Source of the DNA: a bacterium | Lineage (GTDB): Bacteria; UBA4055 | Direction: 5' to 3' | Assembly: GCA_029559475.1 (NCBI GenBank) | Contig: JAKQBN010000043.1 | Location: 1 to 63,260 of the forward strand | Length of the DNA stretch: 63,260 nt | Shown: one piece after another, positions 1-9,159 of the stretch | How positions within the stretch are numbered: position 1 is the stretch's first letter | Layout: the number at the start of each line of letters is the position of its first letter | The notes under the pieces: model-generated | Databases searched by the model: none | What the model was told of the DNA's origin: nothing | The model's input: only the letters and a program-made list of their open reading frames with translations | Position numbers and translations under genes: made by a program

Positions 1-31
1 GCGGAATACATCCACTGCGGATAGAAAAGAA

Positions 32-51
32 AAGCGGCTTTCATGCCGCTT
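32..51. terminator. Bidirectional hairpin terminator at the end of lgt
   Basis: Stem AAGCGGC / GCCGCTT around a six-base loop, with pyrimidine-rich T-runs on both sides. The leftward T-run serves lgt, whose stop codon lies inside the loop. The other side would stop a rightward gene ending before the window. Confidence 0.7.
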
Positions 52-913
52 TTCTTTTCTTTATAAAACCGCGAATTATTAAAGCGGTACCCGCCAATAT
101 CATAATACAGCAGAGCACCTGCCCCATCGACAGGTTCAGAAATACAAAACCGAGCTGTTCGTCGGGTTCCCTGAAATATTCGATTATGAATCTGACAATA
201 CCGTAAAGTAATAGATATGATCCCGCAAAAAAACCTGCCGGCATTTTCTTATTCCTTAATGACCACAAAATAATGAAAATGAAGATTCCTTCAAAAGCTG
301 CTTCGTAAAGCTGCGAAGGGTGCCTGAGCATTTCGTCTCCCGCAAGAGGGAAGTACATGCCTATCGAAGAATCAGTCGTTCTGCCGTAAAGCTCGCCGTT
401 CATAAAATTGCCCAGACGGCCGAAAGTGTAGCCGATGGGAACTGCCGGAGCTACAAAATCGGTAAATTCCAGAAACTTGAGTTTATTCCGCTTTGTAAAC
501 CAATAAGTTCCGGCGAATGCGGCTATCAGAGCTCCGTGATATGACATTCCTGCAATACCGGTGAACTCGAACCCGTTCTTAAATCTGAACGGCAGAATTA
601 TCTCTAAAGGATTTTTCAGATAATACCCGAAATTATAAAACAGAACATAACCCAGACGGCCGCCTATAAGTACGAAAATTATTACAACGAAGAAATAATT
701 CTCAAGGATCTCCGGCTTTAATTCATATTCCTTCTTCTTTAGCCTTTTGTTCAGCAGGTAGAAAGTAAGAGAAAATGCAACTATATACATCAGGCCGTAG
801 TACTTCAGCTGAAATGTTCCGATCCTTAAAATTGACGGATCAATATTGTACGGCAGTGTCTGCCACCATTCCGCGAACTGTGCCACGGTCTCAGATCCTA
901 AAATACTTAACAA
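41..913 (-). CDS. lgt: Phosphatidylglycerol-prolipoprotein diacylglyceryl transferase
   Basis: Inner-membrane enzyme that transfers diacylglycerol from phosphatidylglycerol to the lipobox cysteine of prolipoproteins, the first step of lipoprotein maturation. The 290-residue product is polytopic and carries the family signatures in order: GGRLGYVLFYN near residues 84-94, YHGA at 125-128 with the essential histidine, GRLGNFMNGELYGR at 165-178, and HPSQLYEA at 198-205. Only a TTG start (913) gives a full N-terminus; no ATG lies upstream of the first membrane segment, so the exact start is uncertain. It ends in a terminator and lies 38 bp downstream of the membrane/spermidine-synthase-like gene on the same strand, so the two may be co-transcribed. 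Several putative lipoproteins in the window would be its substrates. Confidence 0.96.
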   Translation of the reverse strand: MLSILGSETVAQFAEWWQTLPYNIDPSILRIGTFQLKYYGLMYIVAFSLTFYLLNKRLKKKEYELKPEILENYFFVVIIFVLIGGRLGYVLFYNFGYYLKNPLEIILPFRFKNGFEFTGIAGMSYHGALIAAFAGTYWFTKRNKLKFLEFTDFVAPAVPIGYTFGRLGNFMNGELYGRTTDSSIGMYFPLAGDEMLRHPSQLYEAAFEGIFIFIILWSLRNKKMPAGFFAGSYLLLYGIVRFIIEYFREPDEQLGFVFLNLSMGQVLCCIMILAGTALIIRGFIKKRKAA

Positions 914-951
914 CTATACAAATATTGAATACTTACGGTTTTCATTAAATA

Positions 952-3507
952 CTATTGACGGATACTCTTATTCAGAAAACTCGTTGCAAGATAATTTTCC
1001 TGGGTTTCAATAGCTAATTTAGTTTCATCTTCGCTAAGATCCCATTTCAGAATATTTATGTTTGAATCCCAGTGCTTAGTAATATTCTGCGCGTTTAAAG
1101 AGCTTGCCTGCTGATCAAAAAGCGACAAGGGAGCTATATAAGAAAGTATCGGATAAATATCCGTATTGATCGGACCTTCACCGGCAAAATCCCTGATTTG
1201 ATCAGGTCCGAATATCACTCTTGAGAAAAGCTCATAAGCCGTTGTAATATTTACAGGGTCTGCAGCTATATCAGCAGCAACCTCCGGTTGAGAGATCCTG
1301 TCTTTAATATCATCAAGTGAAGGTCTGTAAGGTCCTTTACATCCAATTAGCATAATGTCGATGCCCGGATTCAGGACAACCAGATAAGCTTCGGGAAATA
1401 CTTCACGAAAAGACCTGAATACTAACTTTAAAGCATCTGGTTTGAGATGATACATCTGTATCCACTGTCCGAAAACCCCGTCAGGCGTCAAAGCTTTATG
1501 AGCAAGCTTATAATATTCAAGGGTAAAAAGATCGGACACTCCTGACAGCCACGGATTAGACGGTTCAGAAGTGATCATATCATATTTACCGGAACTCCTC
1601 TGCAGATGAAGTCTGCCGTCTGTTATAAGAAGATTAACGTTCTTTCTATCAAGAGGTTTGTTGTTAAAGTCATTAAGGATCATCGCAGCATCAATAATAG
1701 CAGGTTCGATTTCTACTGCATCAATTTGAATTTCCGGAAGCATAGCAAGCGATCCGACTGTCGTACCTGTTCCGAATCCTATCACGCATGTATTTTTAGG
1801 ATCAGAATGAAATAAGGCTGGAAAGTATCCGCAAAGTTTCTGAGTAGGCATATCGGTGAAAGAAGAACCGTCGCCTTTACCATTGGTCTTCAGCGCTAAC
1901 TCGTTGGTAAATTTATTCCTTGTTACAGTAATGGTAGCAGTAAATCCGTCTTTATATGAGATCATATCAACTTCATTATCGTAGATTTTTCCCACTCCGT
2001 ATTTAATTACATCCGGGTTCTGCTGAATTCTCGGAGTATTGATACCGGCTCCCGATGTGATCGCTGACCTGTCTAGAGGGGGTATTAAAAACCAGATCAT
2101 TGCAATGCTTATTATACCAGATGTCTGAAGGAAAGTATTATATTTAGCTTTTGTAAAAAATGCTGAAACCAGCCCGATAATAATCAGCAGAGTACTTGTT
2201 AAGCGCAGAGTATGATCGAGCCCGAAAACCGGTATCAGTAAAAAAGCGGCTATGATCGATCCTGCAATCCCTCCAACAGTATTCCATGCATAAAAATGTG
2301 ATGTATTGTGAGAGGGATCATCTGTGCATTGTTTCATCATAAAAAGTCCGTAGGAAAAGAAAACACCTGAAATAAAAGTAGCAAGACCGACAAGCATGAT
2401 CGCAGGAACCAGCTGGCTCCCGAATAGTCCCAACATGTTTGAAGAGCTCTCAATACTGAAATTACGTATATAATAGTCCGGAAGTATGTTCGCAAAGGCG
2501 ATAGACAAGGTAGTAGCTAAAGACATAAGTAGTATCAATATATAGAATATAGTTCTAGATACTTCGAAAGTTCTGCTGCCGGATTTAGAAGCAATTGATT
2601 TAAGGCTGTAACCCCCGAAAGCAGCGCCAATACCGTAAAAGCAGAGATAAACTGCCAGTATTGTTGAGTAGGCATATATCGATCCACCAACCGTCAGTAC
2701 AATAAGCCTTGTCCATACAAGTTCTGAAACAAGACCTGTGAAACCTACTAAAGTAGTAATGAGTAGAATAAAATTCTTTGCACCAGAACTTAAACCCGAA
2801 CCCAGAAGGTACTGGTCTTCGGGTCCATTCTGTTTTTTTTCTTTTTTTTGCGGTTTACTTTCAGAACTTTTTTCATCTGATAATCTCGGTAGAAGCAGGA
2901 TAACCACAGTAATAAGAGCGTTAGCAGCGGCAGTTATATAAATTGTGTTTATTAGACCGATATTCGGTAGAAGAAAATAACCGGCTGTTAAACATCCTGC
3001 GCAAGCTCCTACAGTATTAAATCCGTAAATTATCGTAATTCTGCGTTCTGCAAGTTTGGAAAACTGCTGGAGATATTTTGCAAGAACCGGAAGTACTGCG
3101 CCCTGACAGATAGTTGGTATAAGCATAATAACAGCACTGAAAACTATTCTGAGAATAAAAATACTAAGATTCGCGTCGCCAATTTTTTGCATAATGACAG
3201 GGAGACTCGAAAAAAGCCAATTAAAAAGCAGAGGGCTCAAGAAGGCGAAAATTGCTGTGATCAATTCAAGAAAAGCATAGATCTTAAGCGGGTTTTTTCT
3301 GTTTGTAAGATATTTTGATGCTAACCACGAACCAAGAGCGAGTCCGCCCATAAATGAAGATACTACGGTAGTTATGCCTAAAGTTGTGGATCCCAGAAGA
3401 AGCGTCAAAAATCTGACCCAGGCGATCTGATAGATCAGCGAAAAAGTTCCTGATAAAAAAAGTATAATAATTAGTGCGAAATAAATTTTGTTCTGTTTGC
3501 TTGTCAT
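952..3507 (-). CDS. Polytopic membrane protein fused to a spermidine-synthase-like domain
   Basis: The 851-residue product has two blocks of about seven membrane segments (roughly 5-210 and 245-500), joined by a charged Lys/Glu-rich linker, and then a cytosolic Rossmann methyltransferase-fold domain of the spermidine synthase type (about 550-770). That domain keeps the nucleotide-binding GFGTGTT motif near 575, VEIEP and DGR. Where true aminopropyltransferases have an Asp-containing gate after YD(V/I)I, this protein reads YDMITSEPSNPW, so polyamine synthesis cannot be assumed. Such membrane/SpeE fusions are widespread in bacteria and their substrate is not established. The start has a GGAGAG ribosome site. 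A near-palindrome lies 26 bp upstream (3533-3560). Confidence 0.85.
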   Translation of the reverse strand: MTSKQNKIYFALIIILFLSGTFSLIYQIAWVRFLTLLLGSTTLGITTVVSSFMGGLALGSWLASKYLTNRKNPLKIYAFLELITAIFAFLSPLLFNWLFSSLPVIMQKIGDANLSIFILRIVFSAVIMLIPTICQGAVLPVLAKYLQQFSKLAERRITIIYGFNTVGACAGCLTAGYFLLPNIGLINTIYITAAANALITVVILLLPRLSDEKSSESKPQKKEKKQNGPEDQYLLGSGLSSGAKNFILLITTLVGFTGLVSELVWTRLIVLTVGGSIYAYSTILAVYLCFYGIGAAFGGYSLKSIASKSGSRTFEVSRTIFYILILLMSLATTLSIAFANILPDYYIRNFSIESSSNMLGLFGSQLVPAIMLVGLATFISGVFFSYGLFMMKQCTDDPSHNTSHFYAWNTVGGIAGSIIAAFLLIPVFGLDHTLRLTSTLLIIIGLVSAFFTKAKYNTFLQTSGIISIAMIWFLIPPLDRSAITSGAGINTPRIQQNPDVIKYGVGKIYDNEVDMISYKDGFTATITVTRNKFTNELALKTNGKGDGSSFTDMPTQKLCGYFPALFHSDPKNTCVIGFGTGTTVGSLAMLPEIQIDAVEIEPAIIDAAMILNDFNNKPLDRKNVNLLITDGRLHLQRSSGKYDMITSEPSNPWLSGVSDLFTLEYYKLAHKALTPDGVFGQWIQMYHLKPDALKLVFRSFREVFPEAYLVVLNPGIDIMLIGCKGPYRPSLDDIKDRISQPEVAADIAADPVNITTAYELFSRVIFGPDQIRDFAGEGPINTDIYPILSYIAPLSLFDQQASSLNAQNITKHWDSNINILKWDLSEDETKLAIETQENYLATSFLNKSIRQ

Positions 3508-3532
3508 AAAGCTCTCCGTTTATTAAACTGCG

Positions 3533-3560
3533 ACTGCTGATATTTACTGATATCTGCAGT
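3533..3560 (-). promoter_or_regulatory. Near-palindrome upstream of the membrane/SpeE gene
   Basis: Eleven-base arms at 3533-3543 and 3550-3560 with one mismatched pair and a six-base spacer, centred about 40 bp before the start codon of the leftward gene. It could be a repressor site or a 5'-leader hairpin. No T-run follows, so it is not a terminator. Function is inferred only from symmetry and position. Confidence 0.35.
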
Positions 3561-3649
3561 ATCGGATACGCAATGTAATTAAATAATGATTCAAAATCAA
3601 ACGAAAACTTTTATCAGACCGTCCAGTCCGGCTTATATCTGACAAATTA

Positions 3650-3678
3650 CTGACATTGCTTTGTTTTACTATTAATAT
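3650..3678 (+). promoter_or_regulatory. Candidate sigma-70 promoter of dnaK
   Basis: CTGACA, a 17-bp spacer and TAATAT. This would give a leader of about 140 nt before dnaK. The spacing matches the stronger promoters found elsewhere in the window. The second possibility is the TATAAT at 3770-3775. Confidence 0.4.
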
Positions 3679-3826
3679 ATATTTTTATTACGATCTTCTA
3701 TTATTTTACTATTTCGTTACTTATAGAACATTCAAGCAAATTAGAAAAAATCATGGCATTTGTTTTGCATATAATAATGAATGCGATGAAATGCGAAAAA
3801 AATTAATTTAAAATAGGAGCATCAAA

Positions 3827-5755
3827 ATGGGAAAAATAATAGGGATCGACCTCGGAACCACCAACAGCTGCGTAGCAGTAATGGAAGGGAACGAGCCGGT
3901 CGTGATAACAAACGCTGAAGGAGGAAGGACAACACCCTCTGTAGTAGCATTCTCAAAAAACGGCGAAAGACTTGTAGGGGGACCCGCGAACAGACAGGCG
4001 GTCACAAATCCTCACAAAACTGTATTTTCCATTAAAAGATTCATGGGAAGAAAATATACTGAAGTAGGTCAGGAAATAAAAGAAGTGCCTTTTGAAGTGA
4101 CAAAAAACGCCAACGGTGTGGTTCAGGTTAAAATAGATGATAAGGATTTTACTCCTCCCGAAATATCGGCGGTTATTCTTCAGAAGCTTAAACAGGCTGC
4201 TGAGGACTATCTCGGCACAAAAGTAACCGAAGCTGTGATCACTGTGCCTGCATATTTTAACGACGCGCAGAGACAGGCGACAAAAGACGCCGGAACTATT
4301 GCCGGACTAGATGTAAAAAGGATCGTCAACGAGCCTACAGCGGCAGCTCTTGCCTACGGTCTGGACAAAAAAGTTGACGGAATAATAGCAGTTTACGACC
4401 TCGGAGGCGGAACTTTCGATATATCAATACTTGAGATCGGCGACGGCGTATTTGAAGTTAAATCAACAAATGGAAATACTCATTTGGGCGGCGATGATTT
4501 CGATCAGAGAGTGATAGATTATCTCGCTGATGAATTCAAAAAGCTCGAAGGGGTCGATCTTAAAAAGGACCCGATGGCGCTTCAGAGGCTGAAAGAAGCA
4601 TCTGAAAAAGGAAAGATCGAGCTTTCATCTCAGACTCAGACTCAGATCAACCTGCCGTTCATAACTGCGACTCAGGACGGACCGAAGCATCTTGACATGA
4701 CTTTAACAAGAGCAAAATTCAACGAGCTTACTAACGACCTAGTAAGAGCATCCATTGAACCGTGTAAACTTGCTATCAGAGATGCGGGCATAGATATAAA
4801 GGATTTGAAAGAAGTGATACTTGTCGGCGGATCGACAAGAATCCCCGCGGTCGTTGATGCGGTCAGGGATTTCTTTGGAAAAGAGCCGAATAAAAGCGTT
4901 AATCCCGATGAGGTCGTCGCTCTCGGAGCCGCTATTCAGGCCGGAATTTTATCGGGAGATGTTAACGAGGTGCTTCTACTCGATGTTACACCGCTGTCTT
5001 TAGGCATCGAAACTCTCGGCGGAGTGATGACAAGGCTTATTGAATCCAATACGACGATACCGACCAAGAAAACAGAAGTATTCTCGACGGCTGCGGATAA
5101 TCAGCCGGCTGTGGACATTCACGTTCTTCAGGGTGAGAGACCGATGGCTGCGGACAACAAGACCATCGGCAGATTCCAGCTGGACGGCATAGCGCCCGCG
5201 CCGAGAGGTATCCCGCAGATAGAAGTAACTTTCGATATAGATGCGAACGGTATATTGAGCGTATCGGCAAAAGATAAAGCTACGGGCAAAACTCAGAACG
5301 TAAAAATTGAAGTTTCTTCCGGCTTAAGCGATTCCGAGATCAAAAGGATGAAAGCAGAAGCTAAAGCAAATGAAGAGACAGATAAAAAGAAAAAAGAAAA
5401 AGTCGATCTGAGAAACTCTGCGGATCAGGCTGTTTTTCAGACAGAAAAACTGCTTAAGGATCTCGAAGGAAAGATCGATCCTTCCGACAAGCAGAGGCTT
5501 GAATCGAGCGTTTCAAAACTTAAAGAAGTATTGAAAACTGATGATATTGAAGCTATAAAAAGCGCTACTGAAGGCCACAATAAAATATGGCATGAGATAA
5601 GCACTAAAATGGCTCAGGCTGCGCAGGGTGCGGGACCCGGATCAGGCCCCCAGGACTTCGATCCGTCACAGCATCAGCCCAAAGACGGCGGAAAACAGGC
5701 CGGCAAGGATGATGTGGAGAACGCGGATTTTGAAGTTGTCGATGACGACAAATAA
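3827..5755 (+). CDS. dnaK: Hsp70 chaperone DnaK
   Basis: ATP-driven cytosolic chaperone that binds exposed hydrophobic segments of unfolded proteins, working with DnaJ and GrpE. The 642-residue product has the N-terminal phosphate-1 motif [17 protein letters not shown], the [12 protein letters not shown] phosphate-2 motif, the ATPase domain to about residue 380, the linker [14 protein letters not shown], the substrate-binding domain, the lid, and the acidic end EVVDDDK typical of bacterial DnaK. It is a single-gene unit: grpE and dnaJ are not adjacent. It has a long upstream leader and ends in a strong hairpin shared with the convergent Gx transporter gene. An AGGAG ribosome site precedes the ATG. 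Confidence 0.99.
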   Translation: MGKIIGIDLGTTNSCVAVMEGNEPVVITNAEGGRTTPSVVAFSKNGERLVGGPANRQAVTNPHKTVFSIKRFMGRKYTEVGQEIKEVPFEVTKNANGVVQVKIDDKDFTPPEISAVILQKLKQAAEDYLGTKVTEAVITVPAYFNDAQRQATKDAGTIAGLDVKRIVNEPTAAALAYGLDKKVDGIIAVYDLGGGTFDISILEIGDGVFEVKSTNGNTHLGGDDFDQRVIDYLADEFKKLEGVDLKKDPMALQRLKEASEKGKIELSSQTQTQINLPFITATQDGPKHLDMTLTRAKFNELTNDLVRASIEPCKLAIRDAGIDIKDLKEVILVGGSTRIPAVVDAVRDFFGKEPNKSVNPDEVVALGAAIQAGILSGDVNEVLLLDVTPLSLGIETLGGVMTRLIESNTTIPTKKTEVFSTAADNQPAVDIHVLQGERPMAADNKTIGRFQLDGIAPAPRGIPQIEVTFDIDANGILSVSAKDKATGKTQNVKIEVSSGLSDSEIKRMKAEAKANEETDKKKKEKVDLRNSADQAVFQTEKLLKDLEGKIDPSDKQRLESSVSKLKEVLKTDDIEAIKSATEGHNKIWHEISTKMAQAAQGAGPGSGPQDFDPSQHQPKDGGKQAGKDDVENADFEVVDDDK

Positions 5756-5778
5756 CACCTCCTTCTCCAAAAGAAAAA

Positions 5779-5806
5779 CCCCGGAATATTCTACCGGGGT
5801 TTTTTT
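5779..5806. terminator. Bidirectional terminator between dnaK and the Gx transporter gene
   Basis: Stem CCCCGG / CCGGGG with a nine-base loop, followed rightward by seven T and flanked leftward by an A-run. It stops dnaK rightward and overlaps the stop codon of the leftward gene at 5791, so it can stop both convergent units. Confidence 0.85.
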
Positions 5807-6312
5807 ATAATTTCAATGTCCTGCCTGTTTAATATCTCGGCGATAACACCTGTCAAAATCCCCGGTAAAAGGCTTAAAAGTATAATCACCGAGACTGTGA
5901 TATTGTAATCAAATTTGCTGTCAAAGAAATATGTGAATAAATAATACTGCGCGAGATTAAAGGCAACAGCGCCTGCCGAGCTTACCGCGACAAGAGAGAC
6001 CGTACGTCTGAAGACTGCGAAAAGGATCAGCATAACAAAAAAGGATAATGTCGCTCCTGACAGAGAAAATATAAACGGCAGACTGAATAGTTTCGCGCTG
6101 AAAAATCCGCCGATAAAAACGCGGAAGATATTTATGCAGAATGCTGTCAGAAACTCATTTCTCGCGATAAAGAAAAGTACTATCGCGTTGGCTAACCCTA
6201 TCTTTACGAAAGGAATCGGAAGAATGATAAATATTTCCAACAGCTGTAATAGAGAAGCCAGTGCAGAAAAAACGGCGATCATATAAACTCTTGTTCCGTA
6301 TTCGAATTTCAA
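5791..6312 (-). CDS. Gx transporter family membrane protein (Hpre_diP_synt_I type)
   Basis: 173 residues, almost entirely membrane: about five or six hydrophobic segments. The PIPFVKIGLANA stretch near residue 31 is the hallmark of the family named 'heptaprenyl diphosphate synthase component I' or Gx transporter, which looks like the substrate-binding S component of ECF vitamin transporters. The old enzyme name is not supported by any catalytic residue. It is the last gene of a leftward operon, 3 bp after a NusG-domain-II protein. That pairing is frequent in other bacteria, often near FMN-binding or Rnf genes, but no such genes are present here. Substrate unknown. Confidence 0.75.
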   Translation of the reverse strand: MKFEYGTRVYMIAVFSALASLLQLLEIFIILPIPFVKIGLANAIVLFFIARNEFLTAFCINIFRVFIGGFFSAKLFSLPFIFSLSGATLSFFVMLILFAVFRRTVSLVAVSSAGAVAFNLAQYYLFTYFFDSKFDYNITVSVIILLSLLPGILTGVIAEILNRQDIEIIKKPR

Positions 6313-6315
6313 TCC

Positions 6316-6669
6316 CTACTCCGTAACTGCATCAATAGCATTATTTTCTTTCTGTGCGAACTCGATTATCAGCCTGTTCGGCATACAGATTAACCTGCGG
6401 CTGCTTCCTGCATCAAGCCAGCCCTGTTTTACGCAGTATTTGTCCCTGCAGTCCGAATCTTTTATTCTGACTTTTCCGTCTTTTATCTCGGCTATGATCT
6501 TCCCGTTTTTTAATTCGATCAGAGTATCCTTATCCGCAAAGCATAAAAATGTGTCATTATTAAAATTGATCTGAATAATTTCGCTTTTTATCTCTTCCTT
6601 CTTAAAAAAAGGCAGAAGCGCGAATATTATCAGCCCGCCGTATATTAAAATATCGCCGTATCTGAACAC
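6316..6669 (-). CDS. NusG domain II-containing small membrane-anchored protein
   Basis: 117 residues with one N-terminal membrane segment (about 7-22), then a small beta domain outside the membrane. The sequence DCRDKYCVKQGW, followed by GSSRRLICMPNRL, matches NusG domain II proteins, which share a fold with an insert of some NusG factors but are not transcription factors themselves. The paired cysteines suggest a redox or metal role outside the cytosol, which is inference. Its start codon overlaps the rsmG stop by one base, and the Gx transporter gene follows after 3 bp, so the three are translated together. Confidence 0.75.
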   Translation of the reverse strand: MFRYGDILIYGGLIIFALLPFFKKEEIKSEIIQINFNNDTFLCFADKDTLIELKNGKIIAEIKDGKVRIKDSDCRDKYCVKQGWLDAGSSRRLICMPNRLIIEFAQKENNAIDAVTE

Positions 6670-7271
6670 TATTTCTCCATATTGACGATGATCCTGCCAT
6701 CAAGGTACGGATTGGAAAAAATATCGTACCCTTTAAAGATCCCGGCATTATCTTCGCCGGTAAGAATGATCGCTCTTCCGGTATTCTTTATCCTTTTCAG
6801 AAAATGCTCTTTAAGAATTTCGAAATTACCTACGCCCCTCGAAAAGATTATGTCGTATTTTTTTGTAACGGGAAGTTCCTCGAACCTTTTATCAACTGCG
6901 ACCGCATTTTCTAAACCCAAATGAATGGCTGCAGAATTCAAAAATCTCGCTTTTTTCTGTGTCGAATCAAGCAGTTCTATTTTTGCTTCAGGCATAAAAA
7001 TGGAAATTATGATCCCCGGTATACCGCCGCCCGACCCTACATCGAGAAAGCTGCCTTCAGAGTCTTTTATCATTTCGTAAAGTGCATACGATTCAATTAT
7101 CCCTGTCGCGAGAACTGAATCCTCGCTCTTTCTTGAAATCAGGTTAACTTTTTTGTTATAATCGAGTATGTATTCAATATAATCGCCCATCTTATTTCTT
7201 TTCAATTCCTCGAATTGTGTCCCGATGATCTTTTCGGCGGCTTCGATTATCTCAAGAGAGAGCTTTTCCAT
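6669..7271 (-). CDS. rsmG: 16S rRNA (guanine527-N7)-methyltransferase
   Basis: Methylates N7 of G527 in 16S rRNA using S-adenosylmethionine. The 200-residue product has the glycine-rich SAM-binding motif FLDVGSGGGIPGI at 75-87, the KVNLISRKS segment typical of GidB proteins, and SRGVGNFEIL in the C-terminal half. Its length fits the family. It overlaps mnmG by one base, the classic gidA-gidB arrangement usually found near the replication origin. No parAB or other origin genes are seen here, so the pair alone does not show an origin. Confidence 0.97.
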   Translation of the reverse strand: MEKLSLEIIEAAEKIIGTQFEELKRNKMGDYIEYILDYNKKVNLISRKSEDSVLATGIIESYALYEMIKDSEGSFLDVGSGGGIPGIIISIFMPEAKIELLDSTQKKARFLNSAAIHLGLENAVAVDKRFEELPVTKKYDIIFSRGVGNFEILKEHFLKRIKNTGRAIILTGEDNAGIFKGYDIFSNPYLDGRIIVNMEK

Positions 7272-9139
7272 CAGATCAGCCCTCTTGATTTCAGATTTAT
7301 AAGTATGACAGATATATCAGCCGGCGATATTCCCGCTATTCTTCCCGCCTGGCCTATTGATACGGGCTTGATCCTGTTCAGTTTTTCACAAGCCTCTTTT
7401 TTCAGTCCCTTGAATTCTTTATAATCGATATTCTGCGGCAGTTTTATCTTTTCGTTCTTTTCGAATTTCTCGATCATCTCTTTCTGCCTTACTATGTAGC
7501 CTTCGTACTTAATAAGTGTTTCCGCCTGCTTAAGTTCGTAATATGAAAATTCTTCTTTCAGATTTAGTATTTTTGAATCAAGTAGTTTATCGATAGAAAC
7601 CGAAGGCCGTTTGAGCAGCCTGAAAATGTCTGAACCTTCATCTGAGATCTCGAGCGAATTAGTTGTCTGAAATTCATTCAGCCTGTGCTTTTTTACCTTC
7701 ATTGAAGCGAATATTTCAGGAAGCCTGTGAATATTCTCGAGCCTGTTCTTTAAAAAACCGATCTCTTTCGGAGTAAGCAGCTTGTATTTTTCAGAATATT
7801 TTAAAAGACGAGAATCGGCGTTGTCATGTCTTAATTCGAGCCTGTGTTCAGCTAGCGATGTGAACATTCTGTATGGTTCGCGAATATCTTTTGTGATAAG
7901 GTCATCGATCAGAACGCCTGTGTAAGCCTCATTCCTGCCCAGAATGAACGGTTCTTCACCCCTTAACTTGAGTACGGCATTAATTCCGGCCATAAGTCCC
8001 TGAGCCGCCGCTTCCTCGTAACCGGAAGTTCCGTTTATCTGACCCGCGAAATAAAGATTTTCCACGTTTCTGGTCTCCAGAGTCAGTTTTATCTGGTAAG
8101 CAGGGAAATAATCGTATTCTATGGCGTATGCCGGTCTGACAAAATGCGCTTTTTCGAGTCCTTTGACCGTCCTTAAAGCTTTTTTCTGCACTTCGACGGG
8201 CAAGCTGGATGAGAATCCGTTGATATAATACTCGTTCGTATATAATCCTTCAGGCTCTAAAAAAAGCCTGTGCGATATCTTGTCGCTGAACCTGTTGACT
8301 TTGTCTTCGATTGACGGACAGTATCTCGGACCCGTTCCTTTTATCTGGCCGGAGAACAGGGCTGATTTGTCAAAATTCTGCCTGATGATTTCGTGAGTTA
8401 TCTCGCTCGTATTCGTCATAAAGCACGGGATCTGTTTCAGATAAGCCTTTTTGTGCCTGAACGAGAATGGAATTATGTGATCGTCTGAACCGTGAACTTC
8501 GAGATCTTTAAAATCTATTGATTCCGCAGATACTCTCGGCGGGGTTCCAGTTTTAAGCCTGCCGGTCTCAAAGCCGTGTTCTTTTAGTTTTTTTGAAAGG
8601 CTGTCTGCTGATTTTTCTCCCAGCCTGCCTGAAGGTATCTGCTTTTTCCCTATATGGATCACGGCTTTTAAAAACGTACCTGAGCATACAATCGCAGATC
8701 TTGTGTGAATTATGCCGTTAATTTCGGTCTTAACTGCGGCTAAAGTATTATTTTTGATCACAAGATCAAGAGCCTCGTCCTGTATTATGTCGAGATTTTT
8801 TTTCGCCTCCAGTTTTGACCTCATGAAAGCAGAATACTCTTTCTTATCCGACTGAACGCGGAGAGCCCAGACCGCCGGACCCTTTGATAAATTCAGTGTT
8901 TTGAACTGGATCCCTGTTCTGTCAGCCGCTACTCCCATAAGTCCGCCCATTACATCTATCTCTTTTACAAGATGACTTTTAGCGAGCCCGCCTATGGCCG
9001 GATTGCAGGACATCTGGGCTATGTGATCGACCGTCTGCGTGATAAGAAGTGTTTTCGCTCCCATTGACGCGGATATCCAGGCGGCTTCAACTCCCGCGTG
9101 TCCTCCTCCGATAACGGTTATATCATAATTCCTGTGCAT
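7271..9139 (-). CDS. mnmG: tRNA uridine-5-carboxymethylaminomethyl modification enzyme, FAD subunit
   Basis: With MnmE it installs the carboxymethylaminomethyl group on wobble uridine 34 of several tRNAs. The 622-residue product has the FAD-binding GGGHAGVEAA at 11-20, QMSCNPAIGGLAKSHLVKEI with the conserved cysteine near residue 47, and the second signature GTGPRYCPSIEDKV. The C-terminal helical MnmE-binding domain ends normally. It sits between a CHASE2 cyclase gene (20 bp upstream) and rsmG (one-base overlap). MnmE is not in the window. Confidence 0.98.
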   Translation of the reverse strand: MHRNYDITVIGGGHAGVEAAWISASMGAKTLLITQTVDHIAQMSCNPAIGGLAKSHLVKEIDVMGGLMGVAADRTGIQFKTLNLSKGPAVWALRVQSDKKEYSAFMRSKLEAKKNLDIIQDEALDLVIKNNTLAAVKTEINGIIHTRSAIVCSGTFLKAVIHIGKKQIPSGRLGEKSADSLSKKLKEHGFETGRLKTGTPPRVSAESIDFKDLEVHGSDDHIIPFSFRHKKAYLKQIPCFMTNTSEITHEIIRQNFDKSALFSGQIKGTGPRYCPSIEDKVNRFSDKISHRLFLEPEGLYTNEYYINGFSSSLPVEVQKKALRTVKGLEKAHFVRPAYAIEYDYFPAYQIKLTLETRNVENLYFAGQINGTSGYEEAAAQGLMAGINAVLKLRGEEPFILGRNEAYTGVLIDDLITKDIREPYRMFTSLAEHRLELRHDNADSRLLKYSEKYKLLTPKEIGFLKNRLENIHRLPEIFASMKVKKHRLNEFQTTNSLEISDEGSDIFRLLKRPSVSIDKLLDSKILNLKEEFSYYELKQAETLIKYEGYIVRQKEMIEKFEKNEKIKLPQNIDYKEFKGLKKEACEKLNRIKPVSIGQAGRIAGISPADISVILINLKSRGLI

Positions 9140-9159
9140 TTGATTTTTCCTTATAGAAC

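Larger units (their letters stand above)
3508..3826. other. 319-bp divergent intergenic region before dnaK
   Basis: Separates the leftward membrane/SpeE gene from dnaK. It holds the near-palindrome at 3533-3560 next to the leftward gene, a candidate rightward promoter at 3650-3678, an isolated TATAAT at 3770-3775 without a good -35, and the AGGAG ribosome site of dnaK. I see no CIRCE element (the HrcA operator) and no RNA gene. Confidence 0.6.

Noticed and set aside
3508-3826. CIRCE element or heat-shock promoter before dnaK
   Set aside because: No TTAGCACTC-N9-GAGTGCTAA repeat or alternative-sigma consensus is present. Only a plain promoter candidate is seen.
7271-9139. Replication origin suggested by mnmG-rsmG
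   Set aside because: No DnaA-box cluster, dnaA, dnaN or parAB was recognised in the neighbourhood.
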